64,000 nt of DNA from JAJDXO01 sp965207535 (GCA_965207535.1 CBDBMR010000012.1:62001-126000); one strand, 5' to 3'. Positions 45,682 to 58,194 are shown, numbered from the stretch's first letter. Made by a program: numbers and translations. The notes: generated from the letters alone by a model not told the origin.

Positions 45682-47025
45682 TCAGCCGGCCTCGGCAATC
45701 TGGTGCGCAAGATCATCGACGATCCTGCCGACCAGGCCCGCATCTTCGCCTTCGGCCATCACCCGGATCAGCGGTTCGGTGCCGGACTTCCGGATCAGCA
45801 GGCGCCCGGTATTTTCAAGCGCGGCTTCGGCCTCGGCGATGGCCGCCTTCACATTGTCGGCGCCCATGGGATCCGCACCATTGATGGGCACGCTCTTGAG
45901 GACCTGCGGCAGCGGATCGAAGACCCGGCAGACCCGGCTGGCGGGCGCATCGTCTTGAACCAGCACGCTCAAGACCTGAAGCGCCGCGACAATACCGTCG
46001 CCGGTGGTGGTGTAGTCGGTCATGATGATGTGGCCCGACTGCTCACCGCCGAGGTTGCGGCCCATGGCCCGCATTTCCTCGACCACGTAGCGGTCCCCCA
46101 CCTGGGTGCGGGCAAAGCCGATGCCGAGATTCGTCAGGAAGCGTTCCAGCCCCAGATTCGACATGACCGTCGCAACGATGCCGCCGCCCGCCAGCCGGCC
46201 GGCCTGCTGCCACGACCGGGCGATCAGGCCCATCAGCTGGTCGCCGTCCACGAGCTCGCCGTTTTCATCGACGATCAGGACCCGGTCGGCATCGCCGTCC
46301 AGAGCCAAGCCGATGTCGGCGCCGTGGGCGATCACCTGTTCCGACACCAGGCTCGGGTGGGTCGAGCCGCAATTCTTGTTGATGTTGTAGCCATCGGGCT
46401 GTACGGCGACCGGCACCACCTCGGCCCCCAGCTCCCACAGCACTGTCGGGGCGACCTTGTAACCGGCGCCGTTGGCGCAGTCGACCACCACCTTGAGGCC
46501 GGTCAGCGTCTGACCCCGGGGCAGGGTCTGTTTGACGAATTCCGTATAGCGCCCGAGGGCGTCGTCGAGCCGCAGCGCGCGGCCCAGATCTTCCGGGTTC
46601 GCGAGGTCGCCGGACACCCCGTTTTCCATCCGGGCTTCGATCTCGGCCTCCGTCCCGTCATTGAGTTTGAACCCGTCCGGGCCGAACAGCTTGATGCCGT
46701 TATCGTGGTAGGGATTGTGTGACGCCGAAATCATGACGCCCAGATCGGCGCGCAAGGACCGGGTCAGCATGGCCACGGCAGGCGTCGGCATCGGCCCGAC
46801 CAGGATCGGATCCATCCCCGCGGCGACAAAGCCGGCGGTTAGAGCCGGCTCGATCATGTAGCCCGACAGCCGCGTATCCTTGCCGATCACCACCCGGTGC
46901 CGGTGCGCGCCGCGGCTGAAATGCAGCCCCGCCGCCATGCCGACCCGCAATGCGGTTTCGACGGTCATCGGCTCGCTGTTGGCGGTCCCTCGGATGCCGT
47001 CGGTGCCGAACAGGCGTCTGTTCAT
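45682..47025 (-). CDS. glmM: Phosphoglucosamine mutase
   Basis: Converts glucosamine-6-P to glucosamine-1-P for UDP-GlcNAc, cell wall and LPS. 447 residues from ATG 47025 (MNRRLFGTDGIRG). Phosphoserine loop MISASHNP with Ser102 (same number as in E. coli), metal site DGDADRV, sugar loop GGEQSGH, and C-terminal RKSGTEPLIRVMAEG. An upstream ATG (47046) is less likely. Confidence 0.97.
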   Translation of the reverse strand: MNRRLFGTDGIRGTANSEPMTVETALRVGMAAGLHFSRGAHRHRVVIGKDTRLSGYMIEPALTAGFVAAGMDPILVGPMPTPAVAMLTRSLRADLGVMISASHNPYHDNGIKLFGPDGFKLNDGTEAEIEARMENGVSGDLANPEDLGRALRLDDALGRYTEFVKQTLPRGQTLTGLKVVVDCANGAGYKVAPTVLWELGAEVVPVAVQPDGYNINKNCGSTHPSLVSEQVIAHGADIGLALDGDADRVLIVDENGELVDGDQLMGLIARSWQQAGRLAGGGIVATVMSNLGLERFLTNLGIGFARTQVGDRYVVEEMRAMGRNLGGEQSGHIIMTDYTTTGDGIVAALQVLSVLVQDDAPASRVCRVFDPLPQVLKSVPINGADPMGADNVKAAIAEAEAALENTGRLLIRKSGTEPLIRVMAEGEDAGLVGRIVDDLAHQIAEAG

Positions 47026-47120
47026 GAAAAGTCTTTCCCCGCCCATAGCCGGGCTGAATTCACTGTAACGGTTCTATTACATCGCAGGGGCCGGGTCAGA
47101 TAACAAAATCTTTCAGAGCG

Positions 47121-47885
47121 TTACCGGTCGCCAACGGCTTTGGCCGTTTCCGCCACATCATGCACCCGGAGGATGGCAGCACCGTTATCCACCGCCATCC
47201 GGCCCCAGTGCAGAGATTCGGCAAGCCGGTCCCTTGGGTCCGGTGCCTTGCCGATCTTCCGCGAAACGCCGACCAGCACCGGAAGGCCGAGCTCGCACAA
47301 CACGTCCAGCTTCTCGACCAGCCGGAAATTGTCGGGCATGTGCTTGCCGAAACCAATGCCCGGATCGATGGCCAATCGCTTTTCCGAAATGCCGGCCGCC
47401 AGACACGCCTCGATGCGTCGGCTCAGATAATCCCGGACTTCGGAGACCACGTCCTCGTAGACCGGCTGGACATTCATGGTGCCGGGCTCGCCTTTCATGT
47501 GCATCAATACGATACCGGCGTCCGACGCCGCCGCCACCGACATGGCGCGGTCGTCACCATCGAGCGCGGTCACGTCATTTATGATCCGGGCACCGGCGGT
47601 CAATGCCGATTCCATCACCCGGGCATGCCGGGTATCGACGGAAACGCAAATGCCCTCCGCCGCCAGCGCACTGATCACCGGCGTGACCCGCCGGAGCTCT
47701 TCTTCGATGGTTACCGGTTCAGCGCCCGGGCGGGTCGACTCGCCGCCGATATCGATGATCGACGCCCCCTGCTCCACGAGTTCCAGCCCGTGGGCAATGG
47801 CCGCCTCGGTGCCCACGGTTTCGCCGCCGTTGGAGAAGCTGTCGGGGGTGACGTTGACGATCCCCATGAGAACGGGCGCGGCCAT
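47121..47885 (-). CDS. folP: Dihydropteroate synthase
   Basis: Joins p-aminobenzoate to hydroxymethyldihydropterin in folate synthesis; target of sulfonamides. MGIVNVTPDSFSNGG, IDIGGESTRPGAEPV, DPGIGFGKHMPDN and VGVSRK are all present. Two starts: ATG 47885 (254 residues; chosen) or TTG 47930, which would overlap the ftsH stop and add 15 residues. Confidence 0.95.
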   Translation of the reverse strand: MAAPVLMGIVNVTPDSFSNGGETVGTEAAIAHGLELVEQGASIIDIGGESTRPGAEPVTIEEELRRVTPVISALAAEGICVSVDTRHARVMESALTAGARIINDVTALDGDDRAMSVAAASDAGIVLMHMKGEPGTMNVQPVYEDVVSEVRDYLSRRIEACLAAGISEKRLAIDPGIGFGKHMPDNFRLVEKLDVLCELGLPVLVGVSRKIGKAPDPRDRLAESLHWGRMAVDNGAAILRVHDVAETAKAVGDR

Positions 47886-47926
47886 GGCCGCGCCCGCGAA
47901 TTCTCTCGGCAGTGTTTGCGGGCCGG

Positions 47927-49867
<1,941 letters not shown>

Positions 49868-49986
49868 CGTTTCATTCCTTCTTTGTCCGCAACCGCCCCG
49901 CGATCCGTTTGGTCCTCAGGCGCCTCGCCGTTTCCTCCGCCCAGGCCTTCAAAAAAGCCTGCATATTCCATCGCCTTACAAATAGT

Positions 49987-51210
49987 CTAGGAATCGCGGC
50001 TGGCAAGGTAAAGTCTGGTCTCACACAAGGGTGGTACCAGTGGTCTCGGGCCGGTTGTATTCGCGGCCACCGTGTTGCGTCCGACTTCCCCAGGGCGTCC
50101 GGGGTTATACCCCGGATCGCGGGCGCCGGAAATAGGGGATTTTTGGTCCCGGCACGCCGATTTCCGTGGACCTTCGGGGGTGACGCGGATACCGGGCCCG
50201 TCAGGGGACAATCGGCAGCCGCCGAGAGTCGCGCCCCGCCAATCCGGCCGTTGAAGGCCGGCCGACAACCGCTTCAGCTTTTCGCCGCGGGGCTCATACG
50301 GCGCACCGCCGACAACGGCCAGAAGCCGCCCGATCACTTGTCTTTGGATTTCGTCGGGCAGGCGCGCATAGCGCTCCCGATCGATGAGGGCATGGTCCCG
50401 GCCCCTCATCGCCACGGTATGCGCCAGGGCGCGCGCGCAATGACGATCCAGGCGCACGCGAATCCCGCCCGCAGCCGCTGCGGCATCGCTCAGGAGATGG
50501 GCGGGAAATCCGATGTTTTCGAGGCGAGCCAAAAAGCCGCGGGTTCTCACCCGTTCAAACCGATTATCGCCGTTGGACGGATCGTCGATCCAGTGCTGGC
50601 CCCTATCCCGCAGCGCAGCCATGAGCCGAGACTTGCGAATACCCAGCAACGGGCGGAGTAGACGCGCATCGGCGCCATAGGAGACCGTCGGCATGGCCGC
50701 CAGTCCCCTTAGACCGCTTCCCCGGCCCAACCGCATAACGAAGGTTTCCGCCTGATCGTCGCGCGTGTGCGCCAATAACAGATGGAGGCAGCCATGTTCC
50801 CGTACCCATTGGTTCAACAATTGGTAACGGGCGTGACGTGCCGCCTCCTGGATGCCGGTACCCGGCTTGTCGCCGCGCCAATTCAGAATTTGATGCCGGA
50901 TTCCCCGCGTGCCGAGCCATTCGCCCACCCGGCTTGCCTCGGTCGCCGACTCGGGCCGAAGCCCGTGATCCACCGTCAGCCCAATGACCTCACCTCCCCG
51001 GGCCGTGGCCCAATCGTGGGCCAGCAGCGTCAGGCACAGGCTGTCCGGCCCGCCGGAGACGGCGACCGCCAACCGCGGGTGGTCTTCCCAAGGGCCGAGC
51101 CTCGCCATGGCCGCGTCGAACTCGGCCTCCGTCAGCGGACCTGCGGGGCCGGAGGGAGAAGGGTGGCGGGGAGGCGCGAGACTATCCGCACTCGGCGCGG
51201 GCGCGCTCAC
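49987..51210 (-). CDS. tilS: tRNA(Ile)-lysidine synthase
   Basis: Modifies C34 of the tRNA that reads AUA. PP-loop AVSGGPDSLCL (~50-60), then LTVDHGLRPES and the LLAHTRDDQAETFVMRL block. 407 residues with GTG start at 51210, which overlaps the end of cpoB by 29 bases; later starts are possible. The C-terminal half is Arg-rich and less conserved, and the last ~50 residues look like a spacer. Confidence 0.92.
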   Translation of the reverse strand: MSAPAPSADSLAPPRHPSPSGPAGPLTEAEFDAAMARLGPWEDHPRLAVAVSGGPDSLCLTLLAHDWATARGGEVIGLTVDHGLRPESATEASRVGEWLGTRGIRHQILNWRGDKPGTGIQEAARHARYQLLNQWVREHGCLHLLLAHTRDDQAETFVMRLGRGSGLRGLAAMPTVSYGADARLLRPLLGIRKSRLMAALRDRGQHWIDDPSNGDNRFERVRTRGFLARLENIGFPAHLLSDAAAAAGGIRVRLDRHCARALAHTVAMRGRDHALIDRERYARLPDEIQRQVIGRLLAVVGGAPYEPRGEKLKRLSAGLQRPDWRGATLGGCRLSPDGPGIRVTPEGPRKSACRDQKSPISGARDPGYNPGRPGEVGRNTVAANTTGPRPLVPPLCETRLYLASRDS

Positions 51211-52320
51211 GGGTCAGAACCTTTTGGATGTTTCCGGGCAGTTCCGGAAAATCGGCGCTCAGTTTATCAAAGGTGGCGCAGGCGTCCTTGTTCTGGTTGA
51301 GGCCGATCAGCGACATGCCGAGTTTGAGGAGCGAATCGGGCGCCTTCGACCCTTTCGGGTTCTTCTGGAACCCGGTCAAGAACTCTTTGGCCGCAGTTCG
51401 GTAGTCACCGCGAACATAGTGGGTCTCGCCCAGCCAATAGCGGGCATTGGCCGCCAAATTGTCGTTTGGATGGGCGCCCAGGAATTCCTCGAAGGCCGTC
51501 GCCGCCTTGTTGTAATCCGCTTGCCTGAGAAGTGAAAACGCGAACCGGTACCGGGCGCGCGGTGTCCCGGGGGAAGGATTCCGGCGGGCACCGCTGCCTG
51601 TTGGGGGGCGGGCACCGGCGCCGCGGCGGCAGGTTGAGCCGGCGGCGCCTGAAGTACTGGCGTGCCCGCCGGCGCCGATGCCGGTGCCGGAGAACCCGGC
51701 GCCCGCGGAATGCGCGCGAGGTCCTCCCCGGTGATGGTTCCGAGGGTTTGTGGCGCGCCGCTCGCGGTGATCGGTCCGCCTTGGGCGGCACCCGCGCTGA
51801 CAGGGGCGCTCTGAGGTACCCGGCCGAGTTGCGGCGGCGCGGCGGGCGCCGCCGGCGCCGGCTGCGGGGCCGCCTGACCCGGCGCCACGCCGGCCGGTGC
51901 GGCGGGACGGGCGGCCTCGAGGCTCGACAAGCGGAAATCCACGTCACCGATCAGTTTGTCGAGACGCTCGTTGATCCGGCGGAGCGTGTTGCCAAACCCC
52001 TCCACTTGGCCGGTAAGGTCGCGGAGTTCGGCTTCGAATTGGGTGATCTTGGCCTGCACCCGGGCGGCATGGGCGGTCGAGGCGCCGGCAGGCTGGAGCG
52101 GCGCACCGCTGACCGGCGCGGGGGCGGCCGAAGGCGGGGGGCTCTCCCCGCGATAGACCTGACGGCTGAGGGCGTTGATATCGCGCTGCATCCGTTCGAG
52201 CTGTTTGAGCAGGGCATCCGCCGCCGGATCCTGCGCAACCGCCGCGCCACTCAGGACAATCGGCAGCCCCACCACCAGCGCCGCCGAAACCGACATCAAA
52301 CCATACGAGAGTCTGCTCAT
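51182..52320 (-). pseudogene. cpoB: Cell division coordinator CpoB (YbgF), split by a one-base frameshift
   Basis: N-terminal part: signal peptide to AVAQ, a coiled coil (DALLKQLERMQRDINALSRQ and ITQFEAELRDL...) that trimerises, then a long Pro/Ala linker. The C-terminal TPR domain (YRFAFSLLRQADYNKAATAF, NARYWLGETHYVRGDY, ...CATFDKLSADFPELP) is in the next frame. One extra C in the C5G3 run (51566-51573 on the plus strand) would join them (..GILPPGTPRARYRFAF..). It may be a sequencing error in a homopolymer or a real mutation. CpoB links Tol and peptidoglycan synthesis at division. Confidence 0.85.
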
Positions 52321-52416
52321 ATTACACCCCGTCCCTCTTACGCCCCATCCCTCAGGCATCCCTCAGGCCGATTCACCTCACGCCGGTTCGGGCGGCCAGT
52401 CTGCAAACCAAAGATG

Positions 52417-52461
52417 GCAAAAACAAGGCGCCCGCGGCCCCATTCAAGGAACCGCGGGCGC
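52417..52461 (-). terminator. Terminator downstream of pal
   Basis: On the minus strand GCGCCCGCGG / CCGCGGGCGC (10-bp stem, 14-nt loop) followed by CTTGTTTTTG. It lies 21 bases after the pal stop and before cpoB, so cpoB-tilS-ftsH may depend on read-through or another promoter. Confidence 0.8.
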
Positions 52462-52481
52462 GTCTTGAAACTCGTTACCGG

Positions 52482-53027
52482 TTAGCTGCCGGCGCCGGAG
52501 AGCACCACCATCACCGCACGGCGGTTCTGGGCCCAGGAAGCTTCGTTGCTGCCGAGCGCAACCGGGCGCTCCTTACCGAAGGAGATGGTCTGGAGCCGGT
52601 TCGGGTTGATGCCCAACGCGACCAGGAAATCCTTGGCCGAATTGGCCCGGCGCTCACCAAGCGCGAGGTTGTACTCGCGGGTGCCGCGCTCATCCGCATG
52701 GCCTTCGAGCGTCACCCGAATAGCCGGGAATTTCTTAAGCCAAGCGGCCTGCTTCTCGAGCGTCGCGCGGGCGTCGGGTTTCAGATCGGACCGGTCGAAG
52801 TCAAAGAAGACCCGATCACCGACATTGACCACCAGGTCCTGGACGGAGCCGGGGGTAATGGAGGCGCCGGCCGGAGGCCGCGGACGGCTCTTTGGCGCGG
52901 GGGCAGCGGGTTTTTCGACTTTGGACATACCCTTAGAGTCGGCATCACCGGCTTCCATCGTCGGCGACTCGCATGCCGCCAAGATGAAGAGCGCCCCGAA
53001 AACATAAGCTAAAGACTTGAAACGCAT
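52482..53027 (-). CDS. pal: Peptidoglycan-associated lipoprotein Pal
   Basis: Outer membrane lipoprotein of the Tol-Pal system. Lipobox LAAC with Cys19, short Pro-rich linker, then an OmpA-like domain: DRVFFDFDRSDLKPDAR, TLEGHADERGTREYNLALGERRA and ISFGKERPVALG (peptidoglycan binding residues). 181 residues, typical. Confidence 0.97.
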   Translation of the reverse strand: MRFKSLAYVFGALFILAACESPTMEAGDADSKGMSKVEKPAAPAPKSRPRPPAGASITPGSVQDLVVNVGDRVFFDFDRSDLKPDARATLEKQAAWLKKFPAIRVTLEGHADERGTREYNLALGERRANSAKDFLVALGINPNRLQTISFGKERPVALGSNEASWAQNRRAVMVVLSGAGS

Positions 53028-53187
53028 TGATTTTGTCCCCTTGGTCGGGAAAGTGGGAGGAACGCCCGGTTGGCGTTCCAGGGAGTCGTACGAAACCTCA
53101 TTTCCTCGGCAACAGGGGCGCGTGGGAAACGATGAGGCGGAATAATCCTTATATCACCGACACTTTCGGGAATATACGGAACGATTC

Positions 53188-54546
53188 TCACGGAATCAAG
53201 GGCGACCACGCGGGGTCGGACGCATCCATCGGCGTGACCACCTCGCGCTCATTAAAGCCAGTTAAATCAATGGAGTAGAGTTTCGACTGTTTTCGTCCGT
53301 CCTTGGTGCCGGGGGTCTCGCGGAAGAACATGATCACCCGGCCGTTGGGCGCCCAGGTCGGTGATTCGACCAGGAACCCGTCCGTGAGCAGACGCTCTCC
53401 GGTGCCGTCGTTCTTCATGACGCCGATAAAAAACTTGCCGGCCCGGATTTTCGTGAAAGCGATGAGGTCGCCGCGGGGCGACCAGACCGGGGTCGCGTAG
53501 CGCCCCCGACCGAAACTGATTCGCTTCACGCCGCGCCCGTCGGCGTTCATCACATAGAGCTGTTGGGTGCCGCTGCGGTCGGATTCGAAAACGATGCGCT
53601 TGCCGTCCGGAGAATAGTAGGGGCCGGTATCGATCGCCGAATGGTTGGTCAGGCGTCTCACCTCCCGGGTCCGGAGATCCATTGTATAGAGCTCGGTATT
53701 GCCGTCCCGGGCCATACTCATGATCACCTTGTTGCCGTCCGGCGAGAACCGTGGCGCGAATGTCATGCCGGGGAAGTCACCCAGCACTTCCTGTCGGCCG
53801 GTATCGATATTGAACAAATAGACCCTGGGCACGCCCCCGAAATAGGACATGTAGGTAATTTCCTGCTGGCTCGGTGAGAACCGCGGCGTAAGCACCAGAT
53901 CGTTGCCATCGGTCAGGAAGTGATGATTCGCCCCGTCCTGGTCCATGATCGCGAGACGCTTCTGACGCCGATCCTGCCGGCCGGTCTCGGCGATGTAGAC
54001 GATGCGGGTATCGAAGTAGCCGGTCTCGCCTGTGATCCTCTTATATATGGCGTCGGCGATGATGTGGGCGATGCGGCGCCAGTTGGAGGCGACGGTCGAG
54101 TAGACCTGCCCCACCATGTGCTGCTCGGCAACCACGTCCCAGAGGCGGAACTCAACCGTCAGCCGGTTGCCGCCGTCGATCCTGATCTGTCCCTGGGTGA
54201 GGGCCTGGGATCCGATCACCCGCCAGTTGCCGAACTTGGGAAGTACGCCGATGGACTTCTCGACCTCGATGAAGGCTTTGGAATCCGCCGGCTTGAACAG
54301 GCCGGATCGCTCCAGATTGGCCTTAATCACAGCCGCGATTTGCCGGCCGAGTTCGAGTTCTTTTTCAACGGTTTCCTTGTTTTTGGCGCCTTGTTTCTTG
54401 ACCTGCTCGCCGCTGAGAAAATCAGTCACGGCAATGGGGATCGGCTCCACGGTACCGCGGGTGATATCGATCCGAAGCTCGGCCCGCGCCGGCAGCGCGA
54501 CAACGGTCAAGAGAAAGAATATGAGGATAGGTTTGATTGGATTCAT
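53188..54546 (-). CDS. tolB: Tol-Pal system protein TolB
   Basis: Periplasmic propeller protein. Signal peptide ending LPARA (~22), N-terminal domain LRIDITRGTVEPIPIAVTDF, then six WD40-like TolB blades (SPDGNKVIMSMARDGNTELY, SPDGKRIVFESDRSGTQQLY, SPRGDLIAFTKIRAGKFFIG). 452 residues. 160 bases to pal, 21 to tolA. Confidence 0.97.
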   Translation of the reverse strand: MNPIKPILIFFLLTVVALPARAELRIDITRGTVEPIPIAVTDFLSGEQVKKQGAKNKETVEKELELGRQIAAVIKANLERSGLFKPADSKAFIEVEKSIGVLPKFGNWRVIGSQALTQGQIRIDGGNRLTVEFRLWDVVAEQHMVGQVYSTVASNWRRIAHIIADAIYKRITGETGYFDTRIVYIAETGRQDRRQKRLAIMDQDGANHHFLTDGNDLVLTPRFSPSQQEITYMSYFGGVPRVYLFNIDTGRQEVLGDFPGMTFAPRFSPDGNKVIMSMARDGNTELYTMDLRTREVRRLTNHSAIDTGPYYSPDGKRIVFESDRSGTQQLYVMNADGRGVKRISFGRGRYATPVWSPRGDLIAFTKIRAGKFFIGVMKNDGTGERLLTDGFLVESPTWAPNGRVIMFFRETPGTKDGRKQSKLYSIDLTGFNEREVVTPMDASDPAWSPLIP

Positions 54547-54567
54547 CGACGTTCCCTGTAGCCTTTT

Positions 54568-55518
54568 CTATCCCCCGAACATTTCCTTGGGATTAAACAC
54601 TAGTGTGAGGTCTTTCCATACATCGTATCTTTCGACAGGAACCTTGAACGGTGAACAGCGCGGGTTTTTCACCGCCCGCAGTGCGCTCTCCGCCATGGCC
54701 CGGAAAAACGGATCCGTGAACATCCTCCCGGAATTTGTGATGCTCGCTGTCTTTACCCGGCCATCCGGATTTACCGCGACCTTGATCTCGATGATCATGT
54801 CCTCTGCGCCCTTGGCACCGGCCGGCAGGGACCAGCACTTGGTGACCTGATCGCGGATCGCGCTGATCAGGGCGTCCCGCTCGGTGATGGAAATGCGTCG
54901 GTTCGGGTCATGAGCCATCGGCCGCCGGGATAAGGCCTTGGCGATCTGGGTTTGGAAATCGTCCTTCTTTTTCTCAGGCGTCTTGGCCTTCTTTTTGTCA
55001 TCCTTCTTAGGCGGCGGCTGGTCCTTGAGCCGCTCCAGCGTCTTGAGCACTCCGGCCAGGGGATCGGGCGGCGGCGGCTTGCGCCGCGGCTTGGCCTTGG
55101 CGAGGCGCACAGGCGTCTTGGGTTCCGGCTTCTTTACCTCCTTCTTGGGCTTAGGCTTCGGCTCCGGTTTGGGTTCCTTCTTCGGCGCCGGTTTCGGTTT
55201 CGGCGGCGGCGGCACGGCAGCCACCTCCTCCTGCGGCCGGACCGGCGGGGGCGGCGGCGGGGGCGGTGCCTTCGCTTTCGGCGGTGGGGGCGGGGGCGGT
55301 TTGGGCGCTTCCTCGGCTTTGGGCGGTTCCGGCTTTGGTTCTTCCTTCTTCAACTTCCGAGCCGTCGGCAAGTTGGTGATCGGCCCAAAATCCACCAGTT
55401 CGACGACGATGGGAATTTCCGGTGTCGGCGGCGGATTGCGCAACGCCGGCAGACCGGCGAAGCCGACCGCCACGATCACCACGTGGAAAGAGATGGATGC
55501 CAGCACCGGATAGCGCAT
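54568..55518 (-). CDS. tolA: TolA-like energy-transducing protein
   Basis: 316 residues. N-terminal helix (VLASISFHVVIVAVGFAGLPAL, ~5-26) anchors it in the inner membrane; a long Pro/Lys/Glu-rich middle (residues ~55-190) replaces the Ala-rich helix of E. coli TolA; the C-terminal TonB/TolA domain contains VTKCWSLPAGAKG and VKNPRCSPFKVP. Identity rests on position between tolR and tolB. Confidence 0.93.
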   Translation of the reverse strand: MRYPVLASISFHVVIVAVGFAGLPALRNPPPTPEIPIVVELVDFGPITNLPTARKLKKEEPKPEPPKAEEAPKPPPPPPPKAKAPPPPPPPPVRPQEEVAAVPPPPKPKPAPKKEPKPEPKPKPKKEVKKPEPKTPVRLAKAKPRRKPPPPDPLAGVLKTLERLKDQPPPKKDDKKKAKTPEKKKDDFQTQIAKALSRRPMAHDPNRRISITERDALISAIRDQVTKCWSLPAGAKGAEDMIIEIKVAVNPDGRVKTASITNSGRMFTDPFFRAMAESALRAVKNPRCSPFKVPVERYDVWKDLTLVFNPKEMFGG

Positions 55519-55521
55519 GAA

Positions 55522-55971
<450 letters not shown>

Positions 55972-55976
55972 CCGGC

Positions 55977-56690
55977 CTAGCTCTCCGACTGACGTGAGAT
56001 GATGGCGGAGAACTCGCCGGAGAAGGTATCCAGGCGGTCGCTGTAGCGGTCCATATCCTTGGAGATTTTGTTGTAGGCGATGACCGCGGGGATCGCGGCA
56101 AGCAACCCGAGTGCCGTGGCGAACAAGGCCTCCGCAATGCCCGGCGCCACCACCGCCAGGCTGGTGTTCTTGGAAATGGCGATAGCCTGGAAGCTGTTCA
56201 TGATCCCCCAGACGGTGCCGAACAGACCGATGAACGGCGCCGTGGAGCCAGTGGTGGCGAGGATGGTCAGCTGCCGTTCGATCCGTTCGACCTCGCGGGT
56301 CACCGTAACATCCATCACCCGGTCTACCCGGTCGATCATGCTCTTGCCGGTATCGCGCGAAGTTTCGGCCGAGCGCCGCCATTCGCGCATCGCCGCGCCG
56401 AAAACCGCCGCCATCGGCTCGCGGGGATTGACGCCTGATTTTTTGTAAAGCTCATCAAGGGAACCGCCCGACCAGAACGTGTCTTCAAATTCGTCCGCGG
56501 CCCGGTTCAGGCGCCGAAGACGCATGACCTTGTCGATGATGATTGCCCAGCACCAGACCGAGGCGATGACAAGAATGACCATCACCGACTTGACCACGAT
56601 GTCGGCTTTCAGAAACAGCGCCACCAGTGAAAAATCGGTGGCGGCGATGGCACCCGCTACCCGTGCGGCTTCGACCGCGTTTCCTTCCAT
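55977..56690 (-). CDS. tolQ: Tol-Pal system protein TolQ (ExbB/MotA family)
   Basis: 237 residues, three transmembrane helices (~32-52, ~140-165, ~175-200). The proton-channel block TAPFIGLFGTVWGIMNSFQAI and GIAEALFATALGLLAAIPAVIAYN is fully conserved. Works with TolR as the pmf-driven motor of the Tol complex. Confidence 0.96.
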   Translation of the reverse strand: MEGNAVEAARVAGAIAATDFSLVALFLKADIVVKSVMVILVIASVWCWAIIIDKVMRLRRLNRAADEFEDTFWSGGSLDELYKKSGVNPREPMAAVFGAAMREWRRSAETSRDTGKSMIDRVDRVMDVTVTREVERIERQLTILATTGSTAPFIGLFGTVWGIMNSFQAIAISKNTSLAVVAPGIAEALFATALGLLAAIPAVIAYNKISKDMDRYSDRLDTFSGEFSAIISRQSES

Positions 56691-56699
56691 TGACCTACC

Positions 56700-57170
56700 T
56701 CACGAAGATTTAACCAGATGGCCGGCCATTTTGGCGCGGATCGGCTCCGGTATCCGCGCCGCCTTGCCGGCCTCGGTCATACAGACCAAGCGTAAATCCA
56801 TGCTTACCAACAGCTCTCCGTCCCGGAAGACGTTCTGCTCCATCCCGAACGACGCACCGGCTATATCGACGATGCGGGTGTGCATCTCCAACGCCTGGTC
56901 GAGAAACGCCGGTTTGGCGTAGTCGGCGGTGCACCGGCGGACGGCAAATACCACCCCGAATTCCTCAAGGGCTTGGGCCTGTCCGAAGCCGATTTCGCGC
57001 AGGAATTCGGTCCGTGCCCGCTCTGCGAACCGCAGGTAGTTGGCGTAATAGACGACGCCCGCCGCATCCGTATCCTCGTAATAGACGCGGATCGGAAAGA
57101 CGTGTGTGAGCGTGGGGGTGAGCACGGACGGCTGTCCCGGCGAGGCCTCATTCATCGGCATCATCCTCAC
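56700..57170 (-). CDS. ybgC: Tol-Pal-associated acyl-CoA thioesterase YbgC
   Basis: Hot-dog fold thioesterase, 156 residues. YYEDTDAAGVVYYANYLRFAERARTEFL carries the catalytic Asp and the family signature. Several starts are possible (57170 or Met at 57155). Located between ruvB and tolQ as is usual; the first bases overlap the ruvB stop. Confidence 0.95.
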   Translation of the reverse strand: MRMMPMNEASPGQPSVLTPTLTHVFPIRVYYEDTDAAGVVYYANYLRFAERARTEFLREIGFGQAQALEEFGVVFAVRRCTADYAKPAFLDQALEMHTRIVDIAGASFGMEQNVFRDGELLVSMDLRLVCMTEAGKAARIPEPIRAKMAGHLVKSS

Positions 57171-58194
57171 CGGTGGCCAGCAGTTCGAGCTGCTTGATGT
57201 TCGAGGGTACGGTTATCCCAAGGTGACGATAGGCGCCTTCGGCCAGCACCCGCCCCCGGGGGGTCCGCATCAGCAGTCCCTGCTGAATGAGAAACGGCTC
57301 GACCACTTCTTCAATGGTGTCCCGCTCCTCCGACAAGGCTGCCGACAGCGTCTCGGCGCCCACCGGACCGCCGCCGTAATTCTCGGCGATGCACATCAGA
57401 TATTTTCGGTCGAGGGAGTCGAGACCCTTGCCGTCTACTTCGAGGCGGTTGAGGGCCGCATCGGCGGACGCCGCATCGATCTCGACCGCGCCTGACACCT
57501 CGGCGAAATCTCGTACCCGGCGGAGCAGACGGCCGGCGACGCGGGGCGTACCCCGGGAGCGCTTGGCGATCTCCGCCGCGCCCTCGTCCGAAATGCCGGT
57601 GCCGAGGATCCTGGCGGCCCGCGAAATGATCTTCTGCAAGTCCGCCGCGCCGTAATACTGGACCCGGAGCGGGATGCCGAAACGCTCACGGAGCGGTGAC
57701 GAGATGAGGCCCGAGCGGGTGGTCGCGCCGACCAGGGTGAACGGGTTGAGGTCGATACGGACGCTGCGCGCCGCCGGGCCCTCGCCGATGATCAGGTCGA
57801 GCTGGAAATCCTCCACCGCCGGATAGAGCACCTCCTCCACCGCCGGGTTGAGCCGGTGAATCTCGTCGATGAACAGCACATCCCGGGGCTGGAGATTGGT
57901 GAGGATGGCGGCCAGGTCCCCCGCCCGGGCGATTACCGGTCCCGACGTGGCGCGAAATCCGACGCCGAGCTCCCGGGAGACGATCTGCGCCAGCGTGGTC
58001 TTGCCGAGACCCGGGGGCCCATAGAGCAGCACATGATCCATGGCCTCGCCGCGGCCCTTCGCCGCATCGACGAACACCTTCAGATTGTCGCAGACCTGGG
58101 GCTGGCCGACGAATTCCTCGAGGCTTTGCGGCCGGGTCGAAGCGTCCCCCGCATCTTCGGGGGCAGCGTCGGCGGCGATTACCCGGTCATTCAT
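57148..58194 (-). CDS. ruvB: Holliday junction branch migration ATPase RuvB
   Basis: 348 residues: AAA+ motor with Walker A LYGPPGLGKTTLAQ (~55-68), Walker B DVLFIDEIHRLNPAVEE, sensor I GATTRSGLISSPLRERFG, and the C-terminal winged helix (LIQQGLLMRTPRGRVLAEGAY). Twelve bases after ruvA. Confidence 0.98.
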   Translation of the reverse strand: MNDRVIAADAAPEDAGDASTRPQSLEEFVGQPQVCDNLKVFVDAAKGRGEAMDHVLLYGPPGLGKTTLAQIVSRELGVGFRATSGPVIARAGDLAAILTNLQPRDVLFIDEIHRLNPAVEEVLYPAVEDFQLDLIIGEGPAARSVRIDLNPFTLVGATTRSGLISSPLRERFGIPLRVQYYGAADLQKIISRAARILGTGISDEGAAEIAKRSRGTPRVAGRLLRRVRDFAEVSGAVEIDAASADAALNRLEVDGKGLDSLDRKYLMCIAENYGGGPVGAETLSAALSEERDTIEEVVEPFLIQQGLLMRTPRGRVLAEGAYRHLGITVPSNIKQLELLATGEDDADE

